A DNA stretch of 64,000 nt from Euborellia annulipes (Eukaryota > Arthropoda > Insecta > Dermaptera > Anisolabididae): positions 248,001-312,000 of the forward strand of contig JAKCPI010009427.1 of assembly GCA_023213315.1 (NCBI GenBank), read 5' to 3'. Within the stretch, counting starts at the first letter, position 1. Every line of letters starts with the position of its first letter. This document shows positions 12,301-22,100 of the stretch, one piece after another. A program made the translations under genes and the position numbers. The notes beneath the pieces were generated by a model that saw nothing but the letters and a program-made list of their open reading frames with translations, had not been told where the DNA came from and did no database searches.

Positions 12301-12749
12301 CAACCTCTTAGCTCTTTTTCTTGAGATATTTTGTTCACAGATTCACAGTCAGACCAATTTGCGGGACCCACTTTTTTGACTCAGGGGACCTCAAAATGTG
12401 TATATCCATCAAAGTCTCAACATCGAATTTTTCACATGTTCGCAATACTTTCTCTCTCTATATATTTCATATATAGACTAAGAGAAAGTAACAATACAAA
12501 AATTCTTGAAAATTAATACATTTTATTATTTTTTCAGGTACTCTTATAAGAAAATTACAAGAACTTGGTAGAAATGATGCAGCCGATGTTCTCCTTCGAA
12601 ATGCACCATTATATCGAATTGTGCCATCCTCAATACATAATTTTTATTCAACAGAACTTAATAATAGCTTTCCGATCTCACCACCAAAAGTATTAGCTAC
12701 ATCTAATGGGAATTTGACACGAATTTCATGCTCAAATTTATCTCGTTAA
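3145..12749 (+). CDS. DAPK1: Death-associated protein kinase 1-like, C-terminal part (7 exons, 5' partial)
   Basis: The exons are 3145-3390, 4742-4954, 7611-7796, 8074-8286, 8707-8919, 11574-11817 and 12538-12749. All have GT-AG borders and join into one open frame of 508 residues plus TAA. The N-terminal half corresponds to the COR-like region after the ROC GTPase segment (ISPNWLCG, YTTEDFQSAFPEV, LQVLEALQLC, YGGVRLKTPQG). The last two exons form a death domain (about residues 366-455 of this part) with DPEDPLGRDWCLLAVRLGL and LQELGRNDAADVLL, closely matching vertebrate DAPK1, including spacing from an FGTC motif in the preceding exon. DAPK1 is a cytoskeleton-associated calcium/calmodulin-dependent serine/threonine kinase acting in apoptosis and autophagy. 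The kinase, calmodulin-binding and ankyrin exons must lie upstream of the window. The protein ends in NLSR, similar to the serine-rich tail ending in SR of DAPK1. Fly DRAK lacks this half, so the lineage kept the long form. Confidence 0.93.
3843..4498. mobile_element. Tc1-type TIR element (GGCGCCACAAG family) interrupted by a palindrome
   Basis: The ends are inverted copies of CAGTGGGCGCCACAAGTGCC (diverged here), at TA sites. The TIRs extend about 50 bp including GAGTGGAGCCTTG-like sequence. A long palindrome (3986-4389) occupies the centre. A second copy of the TIR family is at 33792-34170. There is no transposase frame. It lies in the first visible DAPK intron. Confidence 0.7.
3986..4389. 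repeat. Long palindrome with AACGTTTC/GAAACGTT arms
   Basis: The left arm (from ATTATGGGAGTTGTTAATTA) and the right arm (ending TAATTAACAACTCCCATAAT) are inverted copies of about 130 bp or more. Each arm has a GAAACGTTGTA motif. A closely related palindrome is at 28043-28325. The hammerhead-like core is degenerate (CTTGAAAACG instead of CTGATGATGG). Confidence 0.75.
4742..4954 (+). CDS. DAPK1: DAPK1-like exon 2 in window
   Basis: There are 71 codons, phase 0 to 0, between CCACAG and CAG|GTATGG. The exon carries CISPNWLCGTIIGTMLS and YTTEDFQSAFPEVNALEI, the strongest COR-region match in the gene. Confidence 0.92.
5141..5795. mobile_element. TIR element with AACGGGACA ends (family with copy at 35291)
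   Basis: The left end reads TGACC..GAACGGGACAGTACCG and the right end inverts to CTGACCATATTG..AACGGGAT. The body includes ACTCTTCATTTTATAA, shared with the copy at 35291-37006. It is split by a hAT MITE at 5457-5732. No ORF is visible. Confidence 0.65.
5457..5732. mobile_element. hAT-type MITE, 276 bp, 8-bp TSD
   Basis: TATAACAC is duplicated exactly at 5449-5456 and 5733-5740. The ends are CAAGGGCGGAT and ATCCGCCACTG. G- and C-runs sit just inside. It sits within the TIR element at 5141, so it is younger. A GTGTGTTGTGCGACCAGTCACACC piece of the hairpin-ended family lies inside. Confidence 0.85.
5796..6429. other. AT-rich intron sequence, nothing recognised
   Basis: No exon, repeat end or RNA gene could be supported. 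A 20-base A run is at about 6240-6260. Confidence 0.4.
6430..7115. repeat. Palindromic element with hammerhead-like cores in both arms
   Basis: The outer arms CAGGATGAAGAAAAGAAA and TTTCTTTCTTCATCCTG, plus GCTAGCATTTATTT and AAATAAATGCTAGC, are inverted. The left arm has the core on the minus strand (6489-6520) and the right arm on the plus strand (6883-6914). The loop side contains a second inverted pair around 6650-6720 (TATGGTGCGTCTAAT / ATTAGACGCACCATA). It lies in the DAPK intron 4955-7610. Confidence 0.75.
6489..6520 (-). ncRNA. Hammerhead-ribozyme-like motif
   Basis: Read on the minus strand, AGCT is followed by CTGAAGA, a stem GGTCTC-GACC-GAGACC with one extra G, then GAAACGTT and AGT. 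AGCT/AGT can pair as stem I. The core fits CTGANGA...GAAA. The plus-strand partner at 6883-6914 has GGAA in place of GAAA and is probably inactive. No activity is shown. Confidence 0.5.
7611..7796 (+). CDS. DAPK1: DAPK1-like exon 3 in window
   Basis: There are 62 codons, phase 0 to 0. It starts with an acidic CEVDEEEIEFEFP segment and contains RAGTCYGGVRLKTPQG. The donor CAG|GTAAAA runs directly into an A homopolymer of about 27 bases, which is unusual so close to a splice site. Confidence 0.92.
7841..7981. mobile_element. CpG-rich 141-bp inverted-repeat element
   Basis: The ends are GGTTTGTT and AACAAACC, with inverted arms including TTAGTTCATTGGGCG-like sequence and GCGCATGCG. It is far GC-richer than its surroundings. 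It lies 44 bp after a DAPK exon, beside the A run. Confidence 0.7.
8074..8286 (+). CDS. DAPK1: DAPK1-like exon 4 in window
   Basis: There are 71 codons, phase 0 to 0, acceptor AAAG and donor CAG|GTATAT. It includes LYQWFEGSKLCSGP, LEEDEEIIEIKVRGP and CFYFMEELFGIIDQ. The beta-rich segment follows the COR region, as in DAPK1. Confidence 0.92.
8488..8632 (-). mobile_element. Fragment of hairpin-ended element family
   Basis: It matches the 3' part of the family (full copies at 41943 and 52905): CTTGTCACACC..AGATTTTTT, GTGTCGAGATATA and the AAGAGAAAG hairpin arm. It is in minus orientation in a DAPK intron. Confidence 0.7.
8707..8919 (+). CDS. DAPK1: DAPK1-like exon 5 in window
   Basis: There are 71 codons from TATAG| to GAG|GTTGAA. 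It includes SPGLPIEKHVLSSRQLRTH and ends VDLVAFGTCE. The donor is weak and the frame stays open for 29 more codons, but splicing here gives the exact DAPK1 spacing between the FG-C motif and the death domain, so the readthrough is rejected. Confidence 0.88.
8920..9600. other. Intron sequence, nothing recognised
   Basis: The intron begins with a GC-richer purine-rich patch (8945-9005) that keeps the exon frame open, then AT-rich sequence. Repeated TTTGCCAACAGATGGCAG / CTGCCATCTTTTGC-like words near 9280 and 9450 may be ends of an old inverted repeat. Confidence 0.35.
9601..11266. mobile_element. 1.67-kb TIR transposon with iterated AGTAGTGGACC motifs
   Basis: The ends GGTAAAGGCACCAGTAGTGG and CCATTACTGGTGCCTTTACC are inverted. 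Variants of the subterminal word (AGTAGTGGACC, TAATGGACC) recur inside both ends at about 9620, 9800, 9845, 10670, 10865 and 11225. No exact target duplication was found. The middle holds a decayed minus-strand frame. The superfamily is not assigned. It sits in the DAPK intron just before the death domain exons. Confidence 0.75.
10140..10586 (-). pseudogene. Decayed ORF inside the 1.67-kb transposon
   Basis: A minus-strand frame starts MSKNLRVKYLKDGLKFVEDN and contains CSPWSGDPHDLSLYLFWKK. After a frame change near 10405 it continues with an acidic stretch, and a stop follows a lysine run. It is unlike the two host genes and most likely a remnant of an element-encoded protein. No catalytic DDE motif can be seen, so its family is unknown. 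Confidence 0.45.
11574..11817 (+). CDS. DAPK1: DAPK1-like death-domain exon
   Basis: There are 81 codons plus one base (phase 0 to 1), with acceptor TTACAG and donor ATCG|GTAAAT. It encodes GDELPVSALSTACRQQLC and DPLGRDWCLLAVRLGL, helices 1-3 of the death domain. The reading frame continues past the donor only briefly. Confidence 0.94.
11913..12492 (-). mobile_element. Hairpin-ended element, nearly full copy
   Basis: On the minus strand it begins with the TACTTTCTC...GAGAAAGTA hairpin, contains the shared body (TTGACATG, AAATCGGCC-like, GTGTATATCCATCAAA) and ends with the CTGGTGTGAC..GTCACACCAG hairpin. It fills most of the intron between the two death-domain exons and stops only 45 bp before the acceptor. 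Confidence 0.85.
12538..12749 (+). CDS. DAPK1: DAPK1-like last coding exon with stop
   Basis: The first two bases complete a glycine. The exon then reads TLIRKLQELGRNDAADVLL (end of the death domain), a Ser/Asn-rich tail and TAA at 12747-12749. ATTAAA hexamers at 12979 and 12999 are possible but unproven polyadenylation signals. Confidence 0.94.
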
Positions 12750-13122
12750 AAGACAGCATATTAATTCATGTGAATATTTTTAAATTTATTATAAAGCTAA
12801 TTTAATACAGAAATGACAACGAGCTTGATATGAGATTTTATCATTATTATTAATTAACATTGATATATTTATAAACATTCCAGGCAAAGGCCGAAAATAA
12901 CAAAATATTTTTCAAAGAAAAAAAAGAAAAAAAATTAATTTATGTTTCAAAGAGATAGCTTCTTCTTTAAAATACATTATTAAATAATGACACTTTTTAT
13001 TAAATGGCAAAATATACTTACTTATCCCCTGGTTCCCAGTAGTCCACAGGACCATTTATTTATCTACATTTAATATATATTATATACATGTACATTTATG
13101 TAAAAAAATTAAACTTGGGCAG
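12750..13122 (+). other. DAPK 3' region
   Basis: AT-rich sequence follows the DAPK stop codon, probably 3' UTR with candidate ATTAAA signals. There is no further gene. Confidence 0.5.
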
Positions 13123-13375
13123 TGGCGGATTTAGATTAATCTTGAAGGGGCGATATAAAAAAAAATTAAAATAACAATGGAGAGTTTTATAATTATTTAT
13201 TCGATAAATAGTTGGATGCCATAAGAAAATATTTATTGAGAAACTTTTAAGTTTACTTCAGTAGAAAAGTTGTTGGAAAGTATTTTTTCTAGAGTTCAGA
13301 AGACGCACAAATGAATATTACAACAATATATATACTGGATTTTTTTTCCTATTATTCGGCAAACAATTGAATAAA

Positions 13376-13780
13376 GATTACTTTATGTTTTTGTTGAAAA
13401 TTTTTTATTTATGACGACCAGTCAGCTCTAATTCTCTGGAAACGACAAATGGCCATCGTCAGGCCTGTGAACAAATTATAATAAATATCAACAGTCAGAG
13501 TGGAACAATAGTATATACAATTTTTTACATTTTTTCTTTACATAGAAAATTCTTTACAATTCTTTCTATTTATATAATATTATTGAAAAGAATATATTTT
13601 TGTAAAGAATTTTCTATGTAAAGAAAAAAATTTATACTATTGTTTCACTCTGACAAACCTGTTGGTATTACAATTTGTTCACAGGCCTGACGATGGCTGG
13701 CCATTTGTGACCAAAACCAGAGAATTAGCGCTGACTGGTCGTCATAAATAAAAAAAATTTCAACAAAAAAATAAAGTATT
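13376..13780. repeat. Palindromic element, degenerate CTGACGATGGC core
   Basis: The arms TGACGACCAGTCAGC / GCTGACTGGTCGTCA, AATTTGTTCACAGGCCTGAC and its inverse, and CATAGAAAATTCTTTACA are inverted. The plus arm has CTGACGATGGC at 13687, like the other palindromes, but GAAAC is replaced by CAAAACC. Confidence 0.7.
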
Positions 13781-13839
13781 CTTTATGTATATATTTATTG
13801 TTGAAATTTGATAAATTCTTTTTCTTCACTTCTCGCCTT

Positions 13840-14063
13840 GTCCAGCGATGCGGGGTCGGCGGACCTCACTCTTTCCCTCCAACCCTATTATACGTTTTTA
13901 CGATCGGAAGAAATAGGAGAGGCCAAACGCCCCATAGCCCCCGGGAGTCTAGGTCGAAGGTCCGGTGGCCTGGTGTAAATGGACAGCACTGCAATGCCCC
14001 GAAAAGGCTAGAGATCCTGGGTTTGATTCCCGGGGGCCAATGGGCGTTTGGCCTCACCAACAA
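13840..14063 (+). repeat. tRNA-like SINE in an inverted-repeat setting
   Basis: GGTGGCCTGGTGTAAATGG resembles a Pol III A box and GGTTTGATTCC a B box, 50-60 bp apart as in tRNA. The related sequence at 56440-56535 has TGGTCTGGTGCAAGTGG and GGTTTGTTTCC. Here CCAAACGCCCC..CCCCGGGA (13922) is repeated inverted as TCCCGGGGG..GGGCGTTTGG (14027). Confidence 0.6.
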
Positions 14064-14358
14064 AAAACTCTTGTTAAATATATCTATAAATCAGTTAAAG
14101 TCCAAATCAAGGTATTTTGAATACTAAAATCAAATATAAAGATCTCGGAAAAATATTTAATAAAATTTGTAATTATAATTAATTTGTTTAATAAAATTCA
14201 TGTTTCTTTTTGAATATTTTCAGTTTGATTCGTGTCTTCTTATGTAACGGAATCTATACATGTTTAAAACGAGCTTTACTTACAAAAAAAAAGTGATTTT
14301 TTGTGATATCGAAGGGATTATCATAATCCCTATCGCCCCTCCATTCTCTATATCAGCC

Positions 14359-15764
14359 CTTAAGCTTTTTCTATTTTTTTTGAAATTTTTTTTCTAATAA
14401 TATTTGTTACTAGCCATATTAAATTGTTTTTATCAAAGCTTCTAAAGAATTTGGTTAAATTTAATTATTATATTATTGTAAATAAAACTATTAAAATAAA
14501 TTAAATAAGAGATAATCAGTATTTCATTTTTTTAAAGAGTAATTTGTAGTTTTTCACATATAACTTTTTCTAAAATGAATATACCCAGTTAAAAAAAAAA
14601 AAAATTATTTCGCCCATTATACTATTTATTATTTTAATTTTTATTTTTACTATTTATTTTCCCTAAATAAATTAAATTTCTCAAACTCTGTAAAAAAAAA
14701 GTAGGACGAAAATTTTTTAATTTAAATATATATTTACTATTAAATTAAAATTTTTCTACTTCTATTTTTGTTAATTTAAATCACTTTGTCGTTTCAATTG
14801 TTCAATTAATTTTTTTTTACAATCCTTTTAATAGTTATTTTATTTTATAATTTATTCTTTTTGAATTTTCATACCTATTAACATTATTAAATAAACAATT
14901 TTTTTCGGTTCAATATAGTATATAACATACAATTTTATCTCATTCACGTTCGCTTTGTACAATTTATTCACTTATATTGTAAATTATATCTATTATATTT
15001 AAAGTAAACCTGAAAAAGGCCACGAATAAATGACGCAAATGAATAAATTCATTAAAACACCATTGATCCCTAAATATAACAAAAAACTGTTTATTTGATA
15101 ATATGATTTTAATTTTTTGAAATTGTTTTAATTATTTGCAATCATAAATGTGATATTAATAAAAAAAATAAATTAATAATAATAGTAAGCTTAAATATTA
15201 TTAATTTATTTAACCCATTTTATTTATTATTATAATACTTATTGTTCCTTTTTGAATAATTTTATAATTTAATTATTTTTTTATTTTTGAAATAATTATC
15301 ATTTTTTTTTAAATGTAAAAATGTGATATTATTAAAGAAATAAATTAATAATAATAATAATAATAATTAATATTATTATTTATGTAAAAATATTCCAAAA
15401 TCTATGCGTTATACCTTTATTTTTTTGAGCAAAATGCTTAATGGATTTGCTCCTAAATAAGGGGGGAAGATTTTATAGCAGCATTCTTTCATTCACGGGC
15501 GGGTACAAGGGAGGGGAGGCGTAAAGGAGTTAATTACCCCCTCCTCCCTGAGATTTGAGAAAAATATTTTTTTTGGAATAAAATTTTATTTTTAACATAA
15601 AATTTGAATTACTGTATATTAGTATAATAAGATAAATTCTTCTAGTCTAATCCTTTGCAATTAATGCATTATATCTTTCATAAATTCCCTTCTTCCATAG
15701 GACGCCCTGATAGGACGTGTACTTCATCTTTAACTTTCTCTCCTCTGCATTTGGGACCCATGTA
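14359..15764. other. Intergenic AT-rich sequence with hAT scrap
   Basis: There is no gene. TAA-type microsatellite sequence lies at about 15170-15185 and 15345-15375. A hAT-like end CACGGGCGGGTACAAGGGAG at about 15494 has no clear partner. Confidence 0.45.
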
Positions 15765-16138
15765 CAGTGAGGGACAATATTCATTCCCACCCATGCGTTT
15801 TCTACTTGTGATTATTTCATTGTTTTTATAAAAGAAAATAAAATCTTTATTGGAAATTTTCTAGGTTTGAACCATGAAATTTTCAATTAAAAAATATATA
15901 ATATTTCTTTAAAAACAATGAAATAATCACATGTAGAAAATTCATGGCTACGACTTGATATTGTCTTCCCACCCATGTGTTTCCTACTTGTGATTATTTC
16001 ATTGTTTTAAAAAAAAAAATATTATATTGCCTATTTTTTATAGGAAACTTTCATAGTTCGAACATAGAAAATTTCGATTAAATATTTTCATTTTCTTTTA
16101 TAAAAACAATGAAATAATCACAAGTATAAAACGCACTG
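15765..16138. mobile_element. Tc1-type MITE (GGGACAATATT family), rearranged double copy
   Basis: It begins TA|CAGTGAGGGACAATATT and ends CACTG|TA. The shared body word ACTTGTGATTATTTCATTG and its inverse occur twice, showing two joined or nested copies. Other copies are at 18430 and 31888. Confidence 0.75.
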
Positions 16139-16411
16139 TACTAATCTCAGCACTTGATTAAGAATTTATTTATATTCATATAAAGGTTTGTTCGTTTCGA
16201 ATTTCAGTATAATTCACACATCCCTGCATTTTGTTCGGTTCATTTTTTGCACGCTAGGTGCACGTTAACATAACTTGTATTCTGTTAGTTTGAAACTTGG
16301 GCAGGGGCAGAAAATGTAGATTTTGCTGCATAAATTGACCCAATCAAGAAGCTGGTGTGATTTGTGCAGGGCGATCACAGCACCAAAGTTTTAGTAGATG
16401 ACTATCTCTTG

Positions 16412-16604
16412 CAGGGCCGGAACTACGAGATTTTTTAGGGGGGGCAAAATTTAATTTGCCGCCCCCTCCTTAAAATTTTCTATACAAAATTCATATCATT
16501 TTAGCTTTTTTTTTAGTAAATCTTTCTTTCATTGCCGCCCTTTGATATCTGCCGCCCGGGGCACATGCACCTACTGCCCCCCCTCCCCCCTAGATCCGGC
16601 CCTG
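16412..16604. mobile_element. hAT-type MITE, 193 bp
   Basis: The ends are CAGGGCCGGAACTA and TAGATCCGGCCCTG. The flanks ATCTCTTG and ATCTCATG form an 8-bp TSD with one mismatch. Confidence 0.8.
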
Positions 16605-17861
16605 ATCTCATGTCACCATTTTCTCTCAATCCACCTCGATTAAATTAATATCGACAATAAAAAAGATGAGTAAGTTTTAGACTTTATTTTCATTTTTTTT
16701 TTAAATTAATTTTCTTTATTATTATTATTTTTTATTTTAGATTCAACTTTATTATGATTCGAAACAATTTAAAACTAAAATGACAACTTAAGGTTAGATT
16801 CGGTTATTAAGATTAATTATTATTCCCTGTTAAAACTCATTTTGCAAGTTCATGAATCGAACAAATATCAAAATATGCAAAAGTTGCACTTTTTGACCTA
16901 GATAGCGTGCGCCATTGTCACTTTTCACTTTTTGCCATGGCATTATCTATGATGGCAAGTGAAAAGAACAAAACTTATATCGGATGTATAGAATTGAGAA
17001 CAATTTTGGGAAAGAAGGACAATCTGGTGAAGTTAATTTCAAGCAGATTTCAAGTCTCTTCTTATTTTGGCTGACCATAATTTTTTTTTTTTTTAATTTA
17101 CTCATATTTTTTCTCTCTAATATTCTATTTTTTTTAAAAATATTTTTCTATTTTATTTATTTTCATATATTTATTTCTTATTATAGAGTAAATTTTTTGC
17201 AAAGAATATAAAATTTTGAGAGGACTCATATTCGGCCATTTTGGTAGCAGTGATTGTCATTTTTTATTATTAACCATTCATATATTTGTTTAATCTTTTA
17301 TAATAAATTTCAATATATTTATTATTATAGATTAAAATAAAATTCAAAAATGTTGGAATGTATAAAGATAGGTATAAAATAATTAAAATTATACTTCTGT
17401 CAGTGTCAGTATATAATATAATAATTTATTAAATAAAAATAAATACATTCCATTTTAATTAATTTATTAAATAAATAATCACGGAGTAAGTGATTCACAT
17501 TTGTTTCTACATCAACATCGTTTCATATTTATGGAAAAAAGTAAGAATAAAATATTTATTTATTTTTTAAACTAATTTTTTTAATATGCATCTTTTATTA
17601 GAACATATTCTTATTAAACCTGATTAAAAAATTAATTTTCTATATTAGTGTAATAATTCCCATAGCATTTCTATTTACTTACATAGAATTACATAGAAAT
17701 GTAAAAATTATACTAAATTTAGAACTCCGATTTATTTAAAATTTAATTGCAGGAAAAAGAGAGGAATATAATAAGTCACATTATGAAAAAATATTTATAG
17801 TTCAATGTAATTATCAATCTTTTTACCGGAATGGACAATCAAAATGAGTCTTTATAAATTG
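16605..17861. other. Intergenic; possible GABPA upstream region
   Basis: Small CpG-containing patches occur at 16900-16960 (GCGTGCGCCATTGTC) and 17230 (CGGCCATTTTGG, resembling a YY1/Pho site) in otherwise AT-rich DNA. These could mark the GABPA promoter, but nothing decisive is present. Confidence 0.25.
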
Positions 17862-18040
17862 TACAATGAGCGCCACAATTAAGTCCCCACCTGATAGCTA
17901 GAGCCTTAATTATATGGTATAATAAATGATATATTGTGTAATAATTTTAAATTTGAAAAGGTAAAATAAAATCATCTGTACCAAATTTTATTTTACCTTT
18001 TAGGCCATTAAAATTATTTCACTATATATTATACCATAAG
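17862..18040. mobile_element. Tc1-type MITE (GCGCCACAATTAAG family), partial
   Basis: The left end is TACAATGAGCGCCACAATTA and the body has GAAAAGGTAAAATAAAATC and its inverse. The right terminus is lost. Intact copies are at 49334 and 54805. Confidence 0.7.
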
Positions 18041-18429
18041 AAATTTTGATGTTACTTGACCACCAAGATTGTGTGATCTAACACCGGTGGACTATTTTCT
18101 TTGAGGTTTAGAGAAAAGCCAGGTTTATAAAAACAATACACAATCAATTCCAGACCTAAAGGATAAAATTATTCGTGGCATTGGTGAGATAGAGCCACAA
18201 TTATGTCAAATTTTGGCCTGGGGAGCAGCGAGGTGTGGTCAGATATTATTTTTCGTATATAAATGGCATAACGGATACTTTAATTACTAGTAAAAAGTTT
18301 TTTGAAATAAATTTTTATTAAATGTTTAAAAAAACTGTCGAATTTGAAAGACCCTATAGATTGTTTAAGAGAAAATTTATAAAAAGAAAATCTATTTTCA
18401 TTTAAATTTTATGAATTGACTTTTGTGTA

Positions 18430-18635
18430 CAGTGAGGGACAATATTAAGTCCCACCCATGCATTTTCTACTTGTGATTATTTCATTGTTTTTAAAAAAAT
18501 ATATATTTTTTAATGGAAACTTTCATGGTTCAAACCTAGAAAATTTCCATTAAAGATTTTGATTTCTTTTATAAAAACAATGAAATAATCACAAGTAGGA
18601 AACGCATGGGTGGGAATGGATATTGTCCCTCACTG
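18430..18635. mobile_element. Tc1-type MITE, 206 bp (GGGACAATATT family)
   Basis: It has perfect-looking inverted ends CAGTGAGGGACAATATT with TA on both sides. A second partial copy follows directly (about 18645-18770), sharing ACTTTCATGGTTCAAACC. Confidence 0.85.
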
Positions 18636-18830
18636 TACAGTCAAGTCGCATCCATGAATTTTCTACATATGATTATTTCATTGTTTTTAAAGAAATATTA
18701 TATATTTTTTAATGGAAACTTTCATGGTTCAAACCTAGAAAATTTCCATTAAAGATTTTTCATTTTCGGTAACAGGTGAAGGCTAGGCTCTTGGCAATGA
18801 GAAAAATAACTTTTTAGAGTGTTTTCTCCG

Positions 18831-18867
18831 AATATTTCGAAGGCATTTAATAGCACTTCTTCATCAG
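18831..18867 (-). ncRNA. Hammerhead-like motif, single
   Basis: On the minus strand: CTGATGA, one A, GAAG, a 13-nt loop, CTTC, then GAAATA. The core bases fit but CGT after GAAA is absent. It sits about 180 bp upstream of the GABPA start codon. Weak candidate. Confidence 0.3.
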
Positions 18868-19047
18868 CGGCTCACTCTATTGCCACATACAAGTCCTCAA
18901 ATGCTATTCCTCTCCTTTTCTCTTGTCGTTTTAGGCCCCCGTTCAGACAAATTTCATTCATATGATATATTATTTTTACTCTTATAAAGATTAAACGAAT
19001 TATGTCTCTTTTTTAGTTTTACTGCTTTAAAAATTAACAAAAAAAAT

Positions 19048-19109
19048 ATGGATCAACCTATATTTATACTACAGGTTAACGAAAATAAACATTATGCCAA
19101 AACTAAAAG
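19048..19109 (+). CDS. GABPA: GABPA coding exon 1 (start codon)
   Basis: It encodes [20 protein letters not shown] and ends AAAAG|GTAAAT in phase 2, which joins exactly to exon 2. A TTTTTTAG at 19009-19016 could be the acceptor of this exon, with the 5' UTR exon further upstream. It is not conserved in other GABPA proteins, so the call rests on the ATG, the phase and the donor. Confidence 0.65.
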
Positions 19110-22100
19110 GTAAATAATCTCTCAGTAAAACATTTTAATATTACATCAACAATTAAAATTAATGAAGATTAAAAAGAAAAATCAATCAAATGTTCTATAG
19201 ACTTATATATATTACATTTGATTTGATTTTAATAAAATCCCTATTTTTATTTATTTATTTTAGTATATTTTTGCATTTCTTTTAATTTATTTTAAAAAAC
19301 CTAATAATCACTCATTAATATATAATGTTTTGATATGTATATGTGTATATATATATATATGGAACTTTTAAATGAAACATTTTTAAAATAGTTGCATTCT
19401 CAATCAATAGACAATGTATATATAAGTAGTCAAAAGGTGCAAGTTTTACTAACGTGCAAAAATGAAACGGATAAAATGTGTAAATTATCCTTCAATGTCT
19501 ATCGAAACGAACAGATCTATTATATAAAGAATTATATATATCATGTGTTGGTCCATGAGGTAATTATGAAAAACATATATATGTTATATGTTTTTCAGAT
19601 CTATTATATATGAAGAGAGAATATCATTCATTCTATTACACCTATCTGGTATGCTTATTTGCTCGCTCAGGAGCTCACATCTTGTGGGTACGTGGATGGC
19701 GACCACGAGCTACCCCAGCTGAGGCAGACAATCCTTCTATTCTTTGCATGTCTGTCTCTTTTTCCTCCTTTCAACAGGCGTCAGACCGTGCCTGTTCTAT
19801 TCCTCCCCGGTCGCAAAAATTCATGTAGGGTCGCTGACCCCGCATCATGGGATTAAGGCGAAGAATGAAGAAAAAGATCTGCTTATTTACTCCTTTTCTC
19901 TTTTTTTTTTTTTACTTTCTCTTACCTATATATGTATGTATATATATAGTGAGAAAGTATTGGATTCATGTCAAAAATTCGATGTCGAGATTTTGATGGA
20001 TATTACATCTTGAATCGACGGAAACTAAATATATCTCGACACAAAAAATCTCGTGTGACAAGCACCGAATCCAACTTTCAATTACCAAAGTTAAGAGAAA
20101 GTTATGTGCTGTGCGACCAGTCACACCAGATTTTTTATAAATTATAAACATTGTGCTTATAGAATTAGTAAAATTGTATTTTATATAAATCAATCAAAGT
20201 TAATTCAAAAAGTTTGTTTATTGTTTATATTCATACAATATCAGTCTATATTTCATTTAAACGATCCATATATATATACATCATTTAATATATATATATC
20301 ATTTAATAACAAAAAACCTTTCGTTCTTTTAACACTCATTTTTGTTTTTAATTTTTTTTATTTAATATCATGTAATTAATAAAACTATTTGTAATTTATT
20401 TATTTTTAATAATTCATAATAATTTATTGAATTTATATATATATATATATACAGTATATATATATTTATTTGCATTGGGCAGGTCAAAGCAGTCCAATAG
20501 TAGGGAAATAAAAATAAAAAATATACATGTGATTTATATATTTATTTTCTCAAATTTGATGTTGTTCAGCAAAATCTCAAACCTCTTTAGTTTCGGCCAC
20601 CATCCAGGAGGCCTTCATCAGTGAGATAGGGATCTAGGTAACACGAAACAATTAAAAAATTTTAAAAATATATATAGTTTTTGTTAAAGGAATTAACATT
20701 GTTAAAAATTAAAAAAAAATAAATATTAACAAATACCTTAATGGTGAGTGTTACCTAGAATCCTTATATATTTAATAATGATGAGAGGTTCTACTTTTAC
20801 AAGAGCAAGCGAAAAGCACACTTAACCATACATTATATAAACATTTTTTAATACAAAACTCCATTAGTAAATTGACATAGGAGGTGCCATCTGATGGCAG
20901 AGCTGAGAATATAAGAAATTTATTTTTATAATAATAACATACATATAATTAGTTTTATTTTCAGAGAGCCTCTTGATCCAGATGATATAGATACGGATGA
21001 TATAGTGAAAATAGAAGAATCTGACATGGAATCGGATATTCTTAAAGATGAAGATGGTTGTCTAGACAATTACGAATCACCCGAAGATTCTTTAAGTGAA
21101 AATTTTGATTTAATAAATGGTAATGAATTTAATTTTATTTAACAATAACAAATTTGTCTATTTAATTTATTTTTCATTTGAAAAAGTTATTTTGAAAGTT
21201 CGCTCTGAGAGTCATATCTCAAAAATTAGTTTATTTAAGCAACTCTAGTAATGTCCGTTTGTACTAACACACCTTAGATCTTAAGCTCGTCTTACATCTT
21301 TCAATTGAATTTGAAATGAGAAAATCGGATCTTGAGATCATCTATTTTTGGCATCGCATATATAATAACAATAAGATATATTTATTTCAAAAAAATATAT
21401 AAATAGTTGAATAGGTAGGAGTGACAATTACATTTCGCTATTTAGATTATTGAAGGTTCAAGACAAGCTTAAGATCTAAGATGTGTTGGTGCTGGTGCGA
21501 ATGGGCATAAGAACCCCATCCTATGGAAATGTTATGCTTTCCCTTTCATTGATGTGCTCTTCGCAAGTAGAAGGCACTCATAAAATTAAGACATACACCT
21601 TGAATGAAATTGTGGAATGAGATTCTGGAATAAAGGATCCTTTCAATCCTAGTCAAACTGTTTTCAAACTGTGATAAATTATTCTTTAGTCATATTTTTT
21701 TTCTTTTTGTCAAAACTACTCTTTTCTGATCTTGATAATGCTTGGGCTAAGTGTCTGAGTTGAGAAGAAAACAATATTGGTGATTCTGAAATTAAAGGGA
21801 ATTTGAGGAGGTAAAAATTAAAAAATAGATAACAAAATTGAAATTTTACTCTTAGGTTTTTATTAACAAAATTAATACATTTACTACATCAAAGGTCAAG
21901 GAAAAATATTTTTTATTAAAATAAAGCAATTTTCCAATTTTGGACACGGAGGTTACATTACATTACGGAACCCCTGAAGGTTACAATAAAAAAATGAACT
22001 CACCTGATTTTTGAGAATTGGAGAGCTTTTGCACAATCAAAATGTAACTATGCACATCTAACATCACCAGAAAAAATGGTAGACTTGAGCTTTACTTCAG

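Larger units (their letters stand above)
13123..14358. mobile_element. Possible hAT element containing nested palindromes
   Basis: The left end CAGTGGCGGATTTAGAT with GAAGGGGCGATA, and the right segment TATCGCCCCTCCATTCT..ATCAGCCCT, look like diverged inverted termini. Inside are a palindrome at 13376-13780 and a tRNA-like SINE block at 13840-14063. The boundaries are uncertain and no TSD was found. Confidence 0.4.

Noticed and set aside
13798..14127. 109-codon + frame and its 65-codon antisense partner
   Set aside because: They lie on an inverted-repeat SINE block; the two frames mirror each other because of the palindrome.
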